The notes under the pieces were generated by a model that did not search any database, was not told the DNA's origin, and worked only from the letters and a program-made list of their open reading frames with translations. Below, one piece after another: positions 27,057 to 36,982 of a DNA stretch of 64,000 bases. A program made the translations under genes and the position numbers. How positions within the stretch are numbered: position 1 is the stretch's first letter; each line of letters begins with the position of its first letter. Origin of the DNA: Legionella israelensis. GTDB lineage: Bacteria; Pseudomonadota; Gammaproteobacteria; Legionellales; Legionellaceae. The stretch spans positions 3,038,001 to 3,102,000 of the forward strand of contig NZ_CP038273.1 in the NCBI RefSeq assembly GCF_004571175.1, written 5' to 3'.

Positions 27057-27816
27057 TGGTCAGTTTTTCCAGTTCATCGGCAATCTGAACTGCCTTGGCA
27101 TTGAGTTGATAAATTCTTTGAGCAAGGGTAAGCTGCATGAGTGAATTGACCATATCCACGTTTGAACTTTCAATCTGGTGTTGCGCCAACTCACCAATAC
27201 CACTGCTGCCAGGGGCATCTATGATAGGTTCAGCGACTTCCTCAGGCTTGGTGTATAATCCTGCACCGACAGGTGTTAAAGCTTCCGGATTAATAAATTT
27301 AGCCAACCTGATGGAGCCGAGATGTTGCGGCTCTGAATCGTCTGGCACTTGGGCCTCAACATCACCGTTGGCTTTAATGGTGATTTTTTCAAAATCTTCA
27401 GGAATTTGAATGTTATCTGTTAATCTTAATCCATCGTGAGTGCATAAATAGCGATCAGCATCGATAGTAAGCGTTGAATGGCGTGAAAAAGCCATGTTCC
27501 CTTCAGGCGTAATGACCTGATAAAAACCAGCGCCGTTAATCGCTATATCATGCCAGTTATTTGATGGTTTTAATGGTTCCATGGAAAAATCTTTTTCTGA
27601 TTTCGTTATCGCACTGCCTAAACCTATTTTGATGCTATGGGTGTTGGTAAACAGGGGATGATCTCCATGAATGTTTTCATAGACCATGTCTTCAAAGGAC
27701 AATAGAGTTGCCTTGTAGGAAGCTGTATTCAGATTAGCCATATCATTGGCAATTTTGTCAATGAAATAAGACTCGGTTTTTAAACCGCTTGCTGCAATAG
27801 ATATAGCGTCAGACAT
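27040..27816 (-). CDS. flgG: FlgG distal rod protein
   Basis: A 258-residue rod protein with SIAASGLKTESYFIDKIAND at the N-terminus, the middle NNWHDIAINGAGFYQVITPE, and the C-terminal helix QHQIESSNVDMVNSLMQLTL. The length and C-terminus fit FlgG. It overlaps flgF by eight bases. Confidence 0.88.
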   Translation of the reverse strand: MSDAISIAASGLKTESYFIDKIANDMANLNTASYKATLLSFEDMVYENIHGDHPLFTNTHSIKIGLGSAITKSEKDFSMEPLKPSNNWHDIAINGAGFYQVITPEGNMAFSRHSTLTIDADRYLCTHDGLRLTDNIQIPEDFEKITIKANGDVEAQVPDDSEPQHLGSIRLAKFINPEALTPVGAGLYTKPEEVAEPIIDAPGSSGIGELAQHQIESSNVDMVNSLMQLTLAQRIYQLNAKAVQIADELEKLTNELRG

Positions 27817-28522
27817 TACCCTCTCCCAGTTGATTGACAGCGGAGGAAATTAATGCATCAGCCATGCGCATGATTTTCTGAGATGCTTCAAAATGACGTG
27901 AAATTTTTAGCATTTCCGTCATTTCATCTATGGATTTTACATTAGACTGTTCAACAAAGCCTTGTAGAATATAAGTAGCGCTGTTTACAGGTTCTGGTGC
28001 GGTGTTGCATTGATAAAGGCCATGTCCGGCATAGCTCAATGAAGAATCATTTTTAAAATCAACCACGTTTAGCTGATCAATTTTTTGTTTATCGATAAAT
28101 AGATGGCCCGTTCGATCAATAATGAAATCACCCTCATCAATGTGAACAGGTCCATTTTTACCCAATACCAGAGCGGAAGAAGCGGTGGTTAATTCACCAC
28201 GTTCATTAATGTGGAAATCACCTCTTCGAGTATAAAAGACACCGTTTTCTGTTTGAACCTGAAAATAACCTCTCCCGGAAATGGCAACATCAAGAGGCCG
28301 GTGAGTCTGTGTTAATGTGCCTTGTTCCTGGAGATGATTTTGGCGCATTTTTTTTGATATATTCTCAATATTTGCAGCTAGGTGTTCATCAAAGCCACTT
28401 TCGGTAAGAATAAATCTTTGATATGCCGGTGTTTGCATATTACTGATGTTTTGACTGACTGCCTGCATTTTTAACTGATCTTGATTCATGGCCACCTGGG
28501 CCGCGCTGATTGCATTCAACAT
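27809..28522 (-). CDS. flgF: FlgF proximal rod protein
   Basis: A 237-residue rod/hook-family protein (QDQLKMQAVSQNISNMQTPA at the start, RPLDVAISGRGYFQVQTENG in the middle, EQSNVKSIDEMTEMLKISRH at the end). Its place before flgG and its length indicate FlgF, though single-protein separation of FlgF from FlgG is not certain. It lies nine bases after flhA. Confidence 0.85.
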   Translation of the reverse strand: MLNAISAAQVAMNQDQLKMQAVSQNISNMQTPAYQRFILTESGFDEHLAANIENISKKMRQNHLQEQGTLTQTHRPLDVAISGRGYFQVQTENGVFYTRRGDFHINERGELTTASSALVLGKNGPVHIDEGDFIIDRTGHLFIDKQKIDQLNVVDFKNDSSLSYAGHGLYQCNTAPEPVNSATYILQGFVEQSNVKSIDEMTEMLKISRHFEASQKIMRMADALISSAVNQLGEGNV

Positions 28523-28531
28523 AACAATTCC

Positions 28532-30535
28532 TTATTTAATGATTCCAAATGATTCCACTTGTATATTGACGGGGATTTCGTTCATACCTAAAACTGTAAG
28601 ATGAGGTAAAATTCGGTGAGTTAAATTTTTTAAATGTTTTCTGAGTATTGCAGAGCAAAGCAGGATAGGACGTTTACGTTCGTTAAGCATTTGTTCCACC
28701 TGTTGCATCAGTGATGTCAATATTTTCTCTGTGATTTCTGGTTCAGGACTGAAGATATTCTGGTGGATACTCTGGTTTAGTTTTTGTTCTAAAGATAACT
28801 CAAGCGTTAATACATAAAGTTTATTCTGTGCTGAGAGGAGTTTTTGGCAGATAGACAATGCTAATCTTGAGCGCACAAGCTCCGTTAATTGTGTGAGATC
28901 ATTAAGATTTTTTGCATGCTCAAGTAATACTTCAAGGATCTGGCGAATATAACGAATTGATACTTTTTCCTGAAGAAGATTTTGCAGGATACGCTGGACA
29001 TGGCTCAAAGGCAATAAACCGGGAACCAATTCATCAGCCATTTTTTTAATCTCGACCTGAGATAGTAAACGCTCAGTTTCATCTCTGCTCAGTAATTCAG
29101 CCATATGTTGGAGGATGGTTTCATTTAAATGTGTCATGAGGACAGATAATGGGTGATTGAGTTTAAAGCCTTCTTTTTCTGCATTTGTGCATTGATTTAC
29201 ACTAATCCAGACCGCAGGAAGACTATAACCAGGATCCCGAACTTCTATTCCACCGCTTTTAACGAGATTTTGATTTGAGCCATTGTGAATATTTAAGGCG
29301 AGTCTTTTGTCCACATGTAATTGATGGTATCGAGAGGAGACATGTCCTTCAATGGCAATACCGTAAAAAGGGTAGCCTATTTTGGGATCTGCTCGAAATT
29401 TGATTTCAGGCAGCACAAAACCAAGATCAAAAGCAATCCGTTCACGCATTTCATTGATGTGACTCAGGATTTCAAATTCCTGAGTCTGTAATTGATTGTA
29501 TAATTCGGGATTTAATACAATTTCGACCGGATAAATTTTGATTTTTTCATAAATGGATTTTTCCGCCGGCTCATCATTTTCCTGATGTTTTGCTCTAAAG
29601 GCATACCAGGTTAACAGCGCAAGAACAGCCAGAATACTGATAACGGGGAGGATGGGGATTCCTTTTAAAAACAAAAGGCCAGACAAGCCAAGGCAAACCA
29701 TAACCAGGGTTTTAGGATAGGCAGCAATTTGCCGTATGACTTCACTGCCCAACTCTGCATCGGTTGCTGCTCGAGTAACAATAATACCGGTAGCTGTTGA
29801 AATAATTAAGGCTGGAATTTGAGTGATTAGACCATCACCCACAGTCAATAAAGTATAAGTCTGGATGGATTGAGTCAGACTCAGTCCTTTTTGTGCAATA
29901 CCAATAGCAAATCCTCCAATAATATCAACCAGTATAATTAGAATTCCTGCAATAGCATCGCCCTTGACAAATTTACTTGCACCGTCCATTGCACCGTAAA
30001 AATTGGCTTCTTTTTCCAGTTGCGCACGTCTTTTTTTAGCTTCCTCCTGTGGTATCAGCCCCATATTCAGATCAGCATCAATGCTCATCTGTTTTCCCGG
30101 CATGCTGTCGAGTATAAAACGGGCAGCAACTTCAGCAACCCTCTGGGAACCGTTTGTGACTACGATAAATTGAACAATAATAAGAATTAAAAACACCACT
30201 AATCCCATCACATAATTGTCATGGATGACATAATGGCCAATGGATTGGATGATTTGTCCCGCATGCCCATCTGAAAGAATAAGACGTGTGGCTGAAATAT
30301 TTAAAGCCAGACGAAATAGCGTTGAAATTAGCAATAAAGCTGGAAAAGTGGAAAAGCTTAAAGGCTTATCTGTGTAAAAGGTGAGAAGTAAAATGGCCAA
30401 AGCCCAGCTGAAATTTATAACTAACAAGACATCAAGTAAAGCAGGAGGTATGGGTATAAACAAAATAAGCAAAATACCGATGGCTGCGATTACGATAAAT
30501 TCTTCACTGTGAATTGGTTTAGGATTTGTTGCCAT
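28532..30535 (-). CDS. flhA: FlhA export-gate protein
   Basis: A 667-residue inner-membrane protein with about eight N-terminal membrane segments and the FHIPEP-family signature region (SRTLFRLALNISATRLIL, seen near residues 70-85, and VAEVAARFILDSMPGKQMSIDAD). The cytoplasmic half is complete. FlhA is the proton-driven export engine and docks substrates. It overlaps flhB by 17 bases and is intact. Confidence 0.95.
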   Translation of the reverse strand: MATNPKPIHSEEFIVIAAIGILLILFIPIPPALLDVLLVINFSWALAILLLTFYTDKPLSFSTFPALLLISTLFRLALNISATRLILSDGHAGQIIQSIGHYVIHDNYVMGLVVFLILIIVQFIVVTNGSQRVAEVAARFILDSMPGKQMSIDADLNMGLIPQEEAKKRRAQLEKEANFYGAMDGASKFVKGDAIAGILIILVDIIGGFAIGIAQKGLSLTQSIQTYTLLTVGDGLITQIPALIISTATGIIVTRAATDAELGSEVIRQIAAYPKTLVMVCLGLSGLLFLKGIPILPVISILAVLALLTWYAFRAKHQENDEPAEKSIYEKIKIYPVEIVLNPELYNQLQTQEFEILSHINEMRERIAFDLGFVLPEIKFRADPKIGYPFYGIAIEGHVSSRYHQLHVDKRLALNIHNGSNQNLVKSGGIEVRDPGYSLPAVWISVNQCTNAEKEGFKLNHPLSVLMTHLNETILQHMAELLSRDETERLLSQVEIKKMADELVPGLLPLSHVQRILQNLLQEKVSIRYIRQILEVLLEHAKNLNDLTQLTELVRSRLALSICQKLLSAQNKLYVLTLELSLEQKLNQSIHQNIFSPEPEITEKILTSLMQQVEQMLNERKRPILLCSAILRKHLKNLTHRILPHLTVLGMNEIPVNIQVESFGIIK

Positions 30536-31586
30536 ACGTTTTTCCTTTTAAACGATAGACTTCACGAAATACTTCGGCTGCCATGGCAAAATGAATGGGC
30601 TTAAGGCTATGATTAAGGTGGATCTCTCGAAAAAGAGTTCGGGCTAGTAAGACATGTTCAATAATGGGTATTTGATTTTGTAGAGCAATTTTTCTAATTT
30701 GTAGCGCAATTTCCCCTTGTCCTTTACATAACACTTTAGGTGCTGGCATAAGACCCCGCTCGTATTTTAGAGCAATCGCAAGGGATGTAGGATTAGTGAC
30801 AATCACATCAGCCTGTTTCACCTGATTTAAGGAAATCATCTTTTCTCTCATTTGCTGTTGCGACTGTTTTATTTTTCGTTTGATTTTGGGATCGCCTTCC
30901 CTTTGTTTGTATTCATCTCTTATTTCCTGCTTGCTCATGCGTTGATCACGTCGATATTTCCAATGTGTATAGAGAGCATCAAGACAGGCAATGACAGAAA
31001 GCCCCAGTAAAATATGAAACAGAATCTTTAGTATTAAATGTAGAATTTCCGGGGCGGCTTTTTGCGGAGATAGATAAATCAGATAGATAAGCTTCGATAA
31101 AGAGCAATATAAAATGATCACGGCTGTTATCAACACAACAGGCAGCCGGGTTACATTTTTAGATAGATCAAAAAATAAGCGAACTGAAAAAATACGTTTC
31201 ATACCCATGACAGGGTTGAGTCGTCTGAAATCAGGTACCAGGGGCTTGACGGACCAGACGAATCCGGTTTGGCCAATCGTAGACAGAATTATGCTAAGAG
31301 CAATTGCCAAAGCAAAAGGAAGCCAATGAGAGAGCAGAGAAGAATACAAAGCATAAAACAGGCCATGTATATGGGTAATGGAGTAATGAAAATCGAAAGA
31401 GGAGATAATGATTTTTTTAAATAATGCTAATAAATCATTAAACAACTGTTGCCAGAGAGCTAAAGAGAGAAGGCAGAAAATAAAAAGAGTCAGAATAGTA
31501 TTCAACTCATTGCTTTTAGCCACTTGCCCCCGTTCTTTTGCTTTTTTTAATTTAAATGGCGAAGCTTTTTCTGTTTTTTCACTCAT
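30519..31586 (-). CDS. flhB: FlhB export-switch protein with NPTS instead of NPTH
   Basis: A 355-residue protein with four membrane segments and a cytoplasmic C-terminal domain. The ATG at 31586 overlaps the fliR stop as ATGA and gives the family start MSEKTEKASPFKLKKAKERG. The self-cleavage loop reads NPTS at 265-268, whereas nearly all FlhB and SctU proteins have NPTH. Cleavage is after the Asn, which remains, so processing may be slowed rather than lost. FlhB switches export from hook to later substrates. Confidence 0.92.
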   Translation of the reverse strand: MSEKTEKASPFKLKKAKERGQVAKSNELNTILTLFIFCLLSLALWQQLFNDLLALFKKIIISSFDFHYSITHIHGLFYALYSSLLSHWLPFALAIALSIILSTIGQTGFVWSVKPLVPDFRRLNPVMGMKRIFSVRLFFDLSKNVTRLPVVLITAVIILYCSLSKLIYLIYLSPQKAAPEILHLILKILFHILLGLSVIACLDALYTHWKYRRDQRMSKQEIRDEYKQREGDPKIKRKIKQSQQQMREKMISLNQVKQADVIVTNPTSLAIALKYERGLMPAPKVLCKGQGEIALQIRKIALQNQIPIIEHVLLARTLFREIHLNHSLKPIHFAMAAEVFREVYRLKGKTYGNKS

Positions 31587-32585
31587 TGGATAATTCCCTG
31601 CCAATGTCGAAACAATTGATTAAATAGATTTGATAAAAGAGGGCTAAAAAATTGAAGTAGTAAAATTAACAAAACGATGCCTAATAAAATTCTTACAGGG
31701 ACGGTTAGAAAATAAACATTCATTTGCGGCATGCTGCGTGTTAAAACTGAACCAATAAGCTCGATCGCCAAAAGGCTAATAACCACACAAGAGTCGCGCT
31801 ACCTCATGAAAGATTTTGGGACATCCAAGTCCCCAAAATCGACTCGCCAACGCGCGAAGTGTTTGGGCCGCGAGCGTCCTGTTTACGGTACGTTTGCTCT
31901 GAACGAGCAAAGCGTACGCCTTCACCAATGACTTAACGGCTGCAGAAAGATTTTTTTAACATCCCTTCGGGCTGTTTAAAAAAATCGCAGCCTATCGCGG
32001 ACTACGCGCCTCGGCTTTCAGCCTTCCATGGCGCGCAGCGGGAGAAGCAATGGTAAAGGATAATGAAAACATCAGGCTAAATTGCTGAAGCACAGGTTTG
32101 AAGCCATCAAAAAGGATCATTTGTCCTGGAGGGATCTTTCTAAAGGAATAAACCAATCCCTCCATTAATCGATGGTGGCCTTCTGTGGTAAAAAATATCA
32201 AGACTGCTAGCATGGATAATAAACGTGCTGTAATGGATTCATGCCCATGTTCCAAAGGATTAAACAAGGTGGCTGCATTGAGCCCCATTTGATTGTCAAT
32301 AAATTGGCCAGCCATCTGAAAAATGGAAAAAATGGCATAAATACTAAGGGATAGAATAAGGCCATTGGCAAATTCGCATAATCCGCTGATCACTATGGAC
32401 ATTGCAGGATCATAGTGGATCGCCTCAGTTTGCAGTGAGATAAAGAGAGCAAAAATAAACACCAGGAAAAGTCGCGCACGTATCGGTAAACTTTTGATGG
32501 CCTGAATAGGGGTAAACAATAGGACCGTACCGAGTCTGATAGCAATCAGATAAATTGTAATAAGCCAGCTTAAGTGTATGATCAT
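31583..32585 (-). pseudogene. fliR: FliR export-gate protein interrupted by a 250-bp insert
   Basis: The first 182 codons (32585 to about 32040) match FliR up to SLSFTIASP. The last 68 codons (31789 to 31583) continue as CVVISLLAIELIGSVLTRSMPQMN. Joined, they give a 250-residue FliR of normal size. Between them is a 250-base insert that adds a short tail and a stop. FliR completes the FliPQR pore, so both pieces alone should be inactive. Overlaps with fliQ and flhB remain. Confidence 0.88.
31790..32039. mobile_element. Highly structured 250-bp insertion, MITE-like
   Basis: This block breaks fliR and looks more GC-rich than its surroundings. Read on the minus strand it holds a row of hairpins: CGCGCC/GGCGCG around GGCT-GAA-AGCC; GATTTTTTTAA/TTAAAAAAATC around GCCC-GAA-GGG; GTACG-C-TTTGCTC/GAGCAAA-CGTAC; and GATTTTGGG/CCCAAAATC. 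It has no long open frame. Terminal repeats are weak and no target duplication is certain, so the exact ends may be a few bases off. A non-autonomous mobile repeat is the simplest reading. Confidence 0.7.
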
Positions 32586-32854
32586 CTCAGAACCTCGGGG
32601 ATATGAGTGATCATTTGACGAGCATATTCAGTTAACTGATGCAACATCCATCCGCTGCAAAACATTAACATAAGCACAGCAGCTAAAAGTTTAGGTATAA
32701 AACTTAAGGTGGAATCCTGAATTTGCGTAGCGGCCTGTAGAACAGATATGAATAAACCGCAAATTAAGCTGACGGAGACAACAGGTAGTGAAACCAGCAT
32801 TGCCTGCCATAACATTTGTTTTGAAAAAAATATTGCCAAATCCCCTGACATCAT
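32582..32854 (-). CDS. fliQ: FliQ export-gate protein, first gene of the operon
   Basis: A 90-residue protein with two membrane hairpin helices and the family pattern (SLICGLFISVLQAATQIQDSTLSFIPKLL is the region at about residues 28-56). It overlaps fliR by four bases. The 180 bases upstream, back to trpC, are the only non-coding DNA in front of the operon. I see no sigma-54 or sigma-28 type flagellar promoter there. Confidence 0.92.
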   Translation of the reverse strand: MMSGDLAIFFSKQMLWQAMLVSLPVVSVSLICGLFISVLQAATQIQDSTLSFIPKLLAAVLMLMFCSGWMLHQLTEYARQMITHIPEVLR

Positions 32855-33035
32855 CCATTCATTCCATTAGATAGTACTTGCTAAATTCAATTTTGCTGTT
32901 TAAGCGTTTTCCATGCGAGTGTCGTTAGACCTGTATGATTAAAACAAATTTTTTCTGGCGGGGCAAGATGTAATATAGAAAAAACCGTATTTAATGTGGT
33001 GCATTTTTAACGAAGAATAAACAAATAAAGACTTG

Positions 33036-33845
33036 CTAGGGAGTATGAGGTTCCGGACTTCCTTTAATGAAACATTGCAGTTGATTCCCAATATTCTCCG
33101 CTCTCATAAGACTTTCACCAATTAAAAAAATGTGAATGCCATGCTGTTGCAGCAGTTGTACATCACGATAACTGTTGATTCCACTTTCAGCGATAATCAA
33201 TTTGTCTTTGGGTATCATTTGACTCAATTCGATACTGTGTTTCAGATCCGTAGTGAAATGATGGAGGCTGCGATTATTAATGCCCATGAGTGGGGTAGGT
33301 AAATTTAGAGCGCGTTCGAGTTCGTCTTTTGTATGACTTTCGACCAACACGGCAAGACCGAGTTCCTGAGCCAATTGACAATAATCATGTAACTGAACAT
33401 TATCCAGTATAGCAGCAATCAACAGGATACAATCAGCCTGCAGATACAGGCTTTCATGGATTTGATAGCTGTCAATGATAAAATCCTTGCGTAAAATTGG
33501 CAGGGAACAGTGTGATTTAGCAATAGCCAGAAAATCAGGATGTCCTTGAAAAAAATCAATGTCAGTAAGGACGGAAAGACATCTTGCTCCATTGGCTTCA
33601 TAAATTTCAGCTATTTGCCCAACATTGAAATCTTCACGAATAAGACCTTTGCTGGGTGAAGCACGTTTAATTTCTGCAATGATGGCAGGCGTGGATTTAT
33701 CACTCAAGGCTGCTAAAAAATCCCTGGGTTTGCTGATTTTTTGCTGTTTTAGCATAGCAACAGGATGTTTTTTCTTTGCTTCACTGACTTCTATGGCTTT
33801 ATGTTTGGCAATATTCTGTAAAATGCTTTGATATTGATTGTTCAT
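33036..33845 (-). CDS. trpC: Indole-3-glycerol phosphate synthase
   Basis: A 269-residue TIM-barrel enzyme of tryptophan synthesis that turns carboxyphenylamino-deoxyribulose phosphate into indole-glycerol phosphate. Family motifs are present: [40 protein letters not shown] and LIIAESGI. It is not fused to trpF. It overlaps trpD by four bases. Confidence 0.95.
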   Translation of the reverse strand: MNNQYQSILQNIAKHKAIEVSEAKKKHPVAMLKQQKISKPRDFLAALSDKSTPAIIAEIKRASPSKGLIREDFNVGQIAEIYEANGARCLSVLTDIDFFQGHPDFLAIAKSHCSLPILRKDFIIDSYQIHESLYLQADCILLIAAILDNVQLHDYCQLAQELGLAVLVESHTKDELERALNLPTPLMGINNRSLHHFTTDLKHSIELSQMIPKDKLIIAESGINSYRDVQLLQQHGIHIFLIGESLMRAENIGNQLQCFIKGSPEPHTP

Positions 33846-34861
33846 TTTGCTAGCTTCACGGTTAATTGTTGAAGTTTTTTGAAATGTTCTGCGGCCTTGC
33901 CGCTGTCAATAGCTAATGCGGCTTTTTCCAGCGCATCCTTAAAGCTCAGATGATCATGGGCACAATATATTGCTGCGGCAGAATTCAGTAATACCATGTC
34001 TCGTGCGGCATTCTTTTTTCCACTCAGAACGGACCAGATCATATCCAGGCTTTCAGAAGATGAACGGACAGTAATACCATCTAAATTTTGGTGCCGAATG
34101 TCATAGTCGGCAGGATTTAAAGACCACTGATAAAAATGTTCATTATGATATTCAAGAACATCAGTTTCTGCAGCTATACTGATTTCATCCATTCCATCCT
34201 GTGAATGAATAACCAATATTCTTTCAGAGCCAAGATTCACCAAGACATCGGCAAGAGGCTGCATCCATTTTCGAGCATAAACCCCCAGAATTTGTCGTTT
34301 GACCTGAGCAGGGTTAAGCAGGGGGCCTAACAAATTGAATATGGTTCTGATGCCCAGTTGTTGACGAGCGGTTCGCACGTTCTGCATGGCTGGATGGTAC
34401 TGTGGCCCATAGAGAAAAGCAATATTGCACTGAGCAATGCATGTTTTGACGGCTTCGTCATCCAAATGAAGTTTAAACCCTGCCCTTTCCAAAAGATCAG
34501 CGCTACCGCTCTGGCTTGAGACCGAACGATTACCGTGCTTGGCAACTTTTACACCGGATGCGGCCACAACAAAACCACAGGCTGTGGATACATTAAATGT
34601 ATTTTTCTGATCGCCTCCTGTTCCTACAATATCAATCAAATAATCACCAAGTTCAAGGTAATGAGCAAATGAGCGCATTGCGCTTGCTGCGGCTGTTAAT
34701 TCTTCAACAGTCTCTCCTTTACTGCGCATAAGAGCCAGAAAGGTGGCAATCTGGACATCGGTTAATTCACCTGACATGCAGGATTGAATGACGCTCTGCA
34801 TTTGAGTGGGGGACAAATGATGCTTTGCGATTAATTGCTCAAATAACAAACTTGCTTGCAT
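33842..34861 (-). CDS. trpD: Anthranilate phosphoribosyltransferase
   Basis: A 339-residue enzyme that joins anthranilate to PRPP. The glycine-rich PRPP site [17 protein letters not shown] and the [18 protein letters not shown] motif are intact. It is translationally coupled to trpC. No trpE or trpG lies in the window. An upstream frame on the same strand (34839-35084) runs through this start without support. Confidence 0.95.
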   Translation of the reverse strand: MQASLLFEQLIAKHHLSPTQMQSVIQSCMSGELTDVQIATFLALMRSKGETVEELTAAASAMRSFAHYLELGDYLIDIVGTGGDQKNTFNVSTACGFVVAASGVKVAKHGNRSVSSQSGSADLLERAGFKLHLDDEAVKTCIAQCNIAFLYGPQYHPAMQNVRTARQQLGIRTIFNLLGPLLNPAQVKRQILGVYARKWMQPLADVLVNLGSERILVIHSQDGMDEISIAAETDVLEYHNEHFYQWSLNPADYDIRHQNLDGITVRSSSESLDMIWSVLSGKKNAARDMVLLNSAAAIYCAHDHLSFKDALEKAALAIDSGKAAEHFKKLQQLTVKLAK

Positions 34862-34968
34862 GAGTTAATTTTAGTTTTACACACAGGGGTTTCTGCATAG
34901 TATAACTAAAGCCTCTGTGTACGTCATCCGAGATTCCGGTATCATGAGTCATTTTATACTCTATAATT

Positions 34969-35205
34969 TTATGCTTTATTTTGATATTGACGTAACAATT
35001 GCTCAATTTCTGCCATATGATATCGTGAAGGATGATAGGAAGGCATGTTCTCGGCCTCAGCAATTTGGCGCAAATTAATATCATCCAGCCAATTTTGCAG
35101 GACTTTTATCTTTTCACCTATGGTTAATTCTTTATCCTTGTCAACATCTATGGGATTTTTATAAAAATTAAGAGGATTGGCAATTTTATCCAGTTTGCTG
35201 TTCAT
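34969..35205 (-). CDS. Small hypothetical protein, 78 aa
   Basis: I do not recognise a named family. It is a soluble, charged small protein with a motif KEKIKVLQNW-like stretch (GEKIKVLQNWLDDINLRQIA) and ending QLLRQYQNKA. The frame is open from 35247, but the ATG at 35205 has AAGG upstream at usable spacing. It reads away from pilS and lies about 110 bases before trpD on the same strand. Confidence 0.6.
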   Translation of the reverse strand: MNSKLDKIANPLNFYKNPIDVDKDKELTIGEKIKVLQNWLDDINLRQIAEAENMPSYHPSRYHMAEIEQLLRQYQNKA

Positions 35206-35365
35206 GGCTAAAACCTTATCGCCATGAGTATATTGGCGAATGATCAACTATTATCCTATATTTTAGTTGAATATTGCCTGTTTTTCTAGAATGAATAAAA
35301 AGAGTGATGAGGGAAATATGCATCTTTATTGATGTAAAAATAAATTAAAAAAACAATAAGTTAAA

Positions 35366-36982
35366 GTGAACCAGAAAAATAAAAATGACATGAAGACATT
35401 TCATCCTATAAAGCAACATCGTTTAACCCGACGATGGCGCATGCTATTGATTTACAATATTTATCGACTAATCAATATCATTCTTTTTTGGGCTATTTTT
35501 CTTTATCATTCTCCTGCTTATATCTTACCTTTTGCTTACTATGTATTGCTGGGATTTTATTTTTTTTGCGGGTTGGTTTTTTTCTACTTGTGGCTTAAGA
35601 GAATTGTAGGTTTTGAATTCCAGGTTCTGTTGTCTGGTACCGTAGATGTGCTTGTCATAGCCTGTTTGCTGACCATTCTTGGTGTGATTCAATCGGGTTT
35701 TGGTATTTTATTAAATGTCATCATTGCAGCATTAAGTATTTTGGTTCCTGGAAGGCGGGCAATTTATTTCGCTGCACTGGCCAGTTGTATATTGTTGTTC
35801 GGTAGCATGATTGAATATGTAAATACTCCTCAAAAGGAACTGGAAACTTTTTTTTACAGCGGTATTTATGGTGCCGGCTTTTTTGCCACAGCACTGACCG
35901 CTTGGTATCTGGCAAACTGGGTTCGTGTCAGCGAGACTCTGGCTCAACATCGAAGCCATGAGTTGGCAGGATTGCAACGAATCAATGAGTATATTGTTGA
36001 GCGATTACACTCAGGTATCATCTATGTGGATATTAACCGTCATATTAAATTGATTAATTCTTCAGCCAAAGAATTTTTCAATATTCCTTCTGAAAAAGAC
36101 ATCAGAATGCTGAAAGACTTGTCTTTAGAACTGAATAAAAAATTTTCATTTTTTTTAAAAAAATCGGATCACAAGGAAAAAATAGGACAGACCACGTTAA
36201 AAGAGCCTTATTTAAAAGTTCATTTTTTTTCAACCACAATTGGAAATCATCCAGCGGTATTAATTATTCTTGACAATATGATGGAAGTTGCTCAAGAAGC
36301 CCAACAACTTAAATTGGCCTCTTTGGGGCGGTTTTCTGCCAGTATTGCCCATGAATTACGTAATCCCCTGGGGACAATAGCCCACGCTATACAATTATTA
36401 GGGGATACCAGTGAATTATCTTCCGAAGATGTTCATTTAAAGCAGATGATTATTAATAATTGTCAGAGAATGAACGGTGTTATAAAAAATGTTCTTCAGT
36501 TATCAAGAAGAGAACAGGCGAAGCCTCAAGCCATCAATTTAAATGCTTTTCTACCTCAGTTTAAGAGGAATTTTTCCCAGAACAATGCGTGTCAATTTAT
36601 TGTCAAATCACCAAAAAACAACAAGCCTGTTTTAATTTTTGATAAAAGTCAGCTGGAACAAGTACTGGTTATTCTCTGTGAAAATGCCATGCAGCATGGT
36701 CGTGACAAAGAAGGAAATGTTACGATTAAAATAAATGTCTCCCAGTCAGCAAGAGAAACAATGCTGTCTGTATGTGATAAAGGCTCTGGTATACCGAAAG
36801 AAATAGAAAATGAAATATTTGAACCATTTTTTACGACAGTACGTTCGGGTACGGGAATGGGGTTATTTATTGCCAGAGATTTATGTGAAATTAATCAGGC
36901 ACGCTTGACCTTACTTCATGGAATAGAGGAAGGATGCTGTTTTGCTATAATTGTGAATAATTATAACGAGTTGTTAATATGA
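35366..36982 (+). CDS. pilS: PilS sensor histidine kinase
   Basis: An inner-membrane kinase of up to 538 residues. It has about six N-terminal membrane segments (to about residue 190), a PAS-like region, a HisKA box (SIAHELRNPLGTIAHAIQLL with the phospho-His) and an ATPase domain (CDKGSGIPKEIENEIFEPFF, GTGMGLFIARDL). With PilR it controls pilin transcription. The listed GTG start has no clear ribosome binding site, and the ATG at 35390 is an alternative. It overlaps pilR by four bases. Confidence 0.9.
   Translation: MNQKNKNDMKTFHPIKQHRLTRRWRMLLIYNIYRLINIILFWAIFLYHSPAYILPFAYYVLLGFYFFCGLVFFYLWLKRIVGFEFQVLLSGTVDVLVIACLLTILGVIQSGFGILLNVIIAALSILVPGRRAIYFAALASCILLFGSMIEYVNTPQKELETFFYSGIYGAGFFATALTAWYLANWVRVSETLAQHRSHELAGLQRINEYIVERLHSGIIYVDINRHIKLINSSAKEFFNIPSEKDIRMLKDLSLELNKKFSFFLKKSDHKEKIGQTTLKEPYLKVHFFSTTIGNHPAVLIILDNMMEVAQEAQQLKLASLGRFSASIAHELRNPLGTIAHAIQLLGDTSELSSEDVHLKQMIINNCQRMNGVIKNVLQLSRREQAKPQAINLNAFLPQFKRNFSQNNACQFIVKSPKNNKPVLIFDKSQLEQVLVILCENAMQHGRDKEGNVTIKINVSQSARETMLSVCDKGSGIPKEIENEIFEPFFTTVRSGTGMGLFIARDLCEINQARLTLLHGIEEGCCFAIIVNNYNELLI

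Noticed and set aside
31790-32039. Integron attC site or tRNA-derived repeat as an explanation of the fliR insert
   Set aside because: No integrase, no attC core pairs and no cloverleaf could be recognised; only serial hairpins.
12518-32854. Ordinary Legionella flagellar operon
   Set aside because: All rod, ring, hook and export genes are in one operon with no fliG, motor, filament or regulator genes, and FliF and the FliM-like protein are short.
32855-33035. Sigma-54 or sigma-28 promoter before fliQ
   Set aside because: No TGGCAC-N5-TTGC or TAAA-N15-GCCGATAA pattern is present in the 180-base gap.
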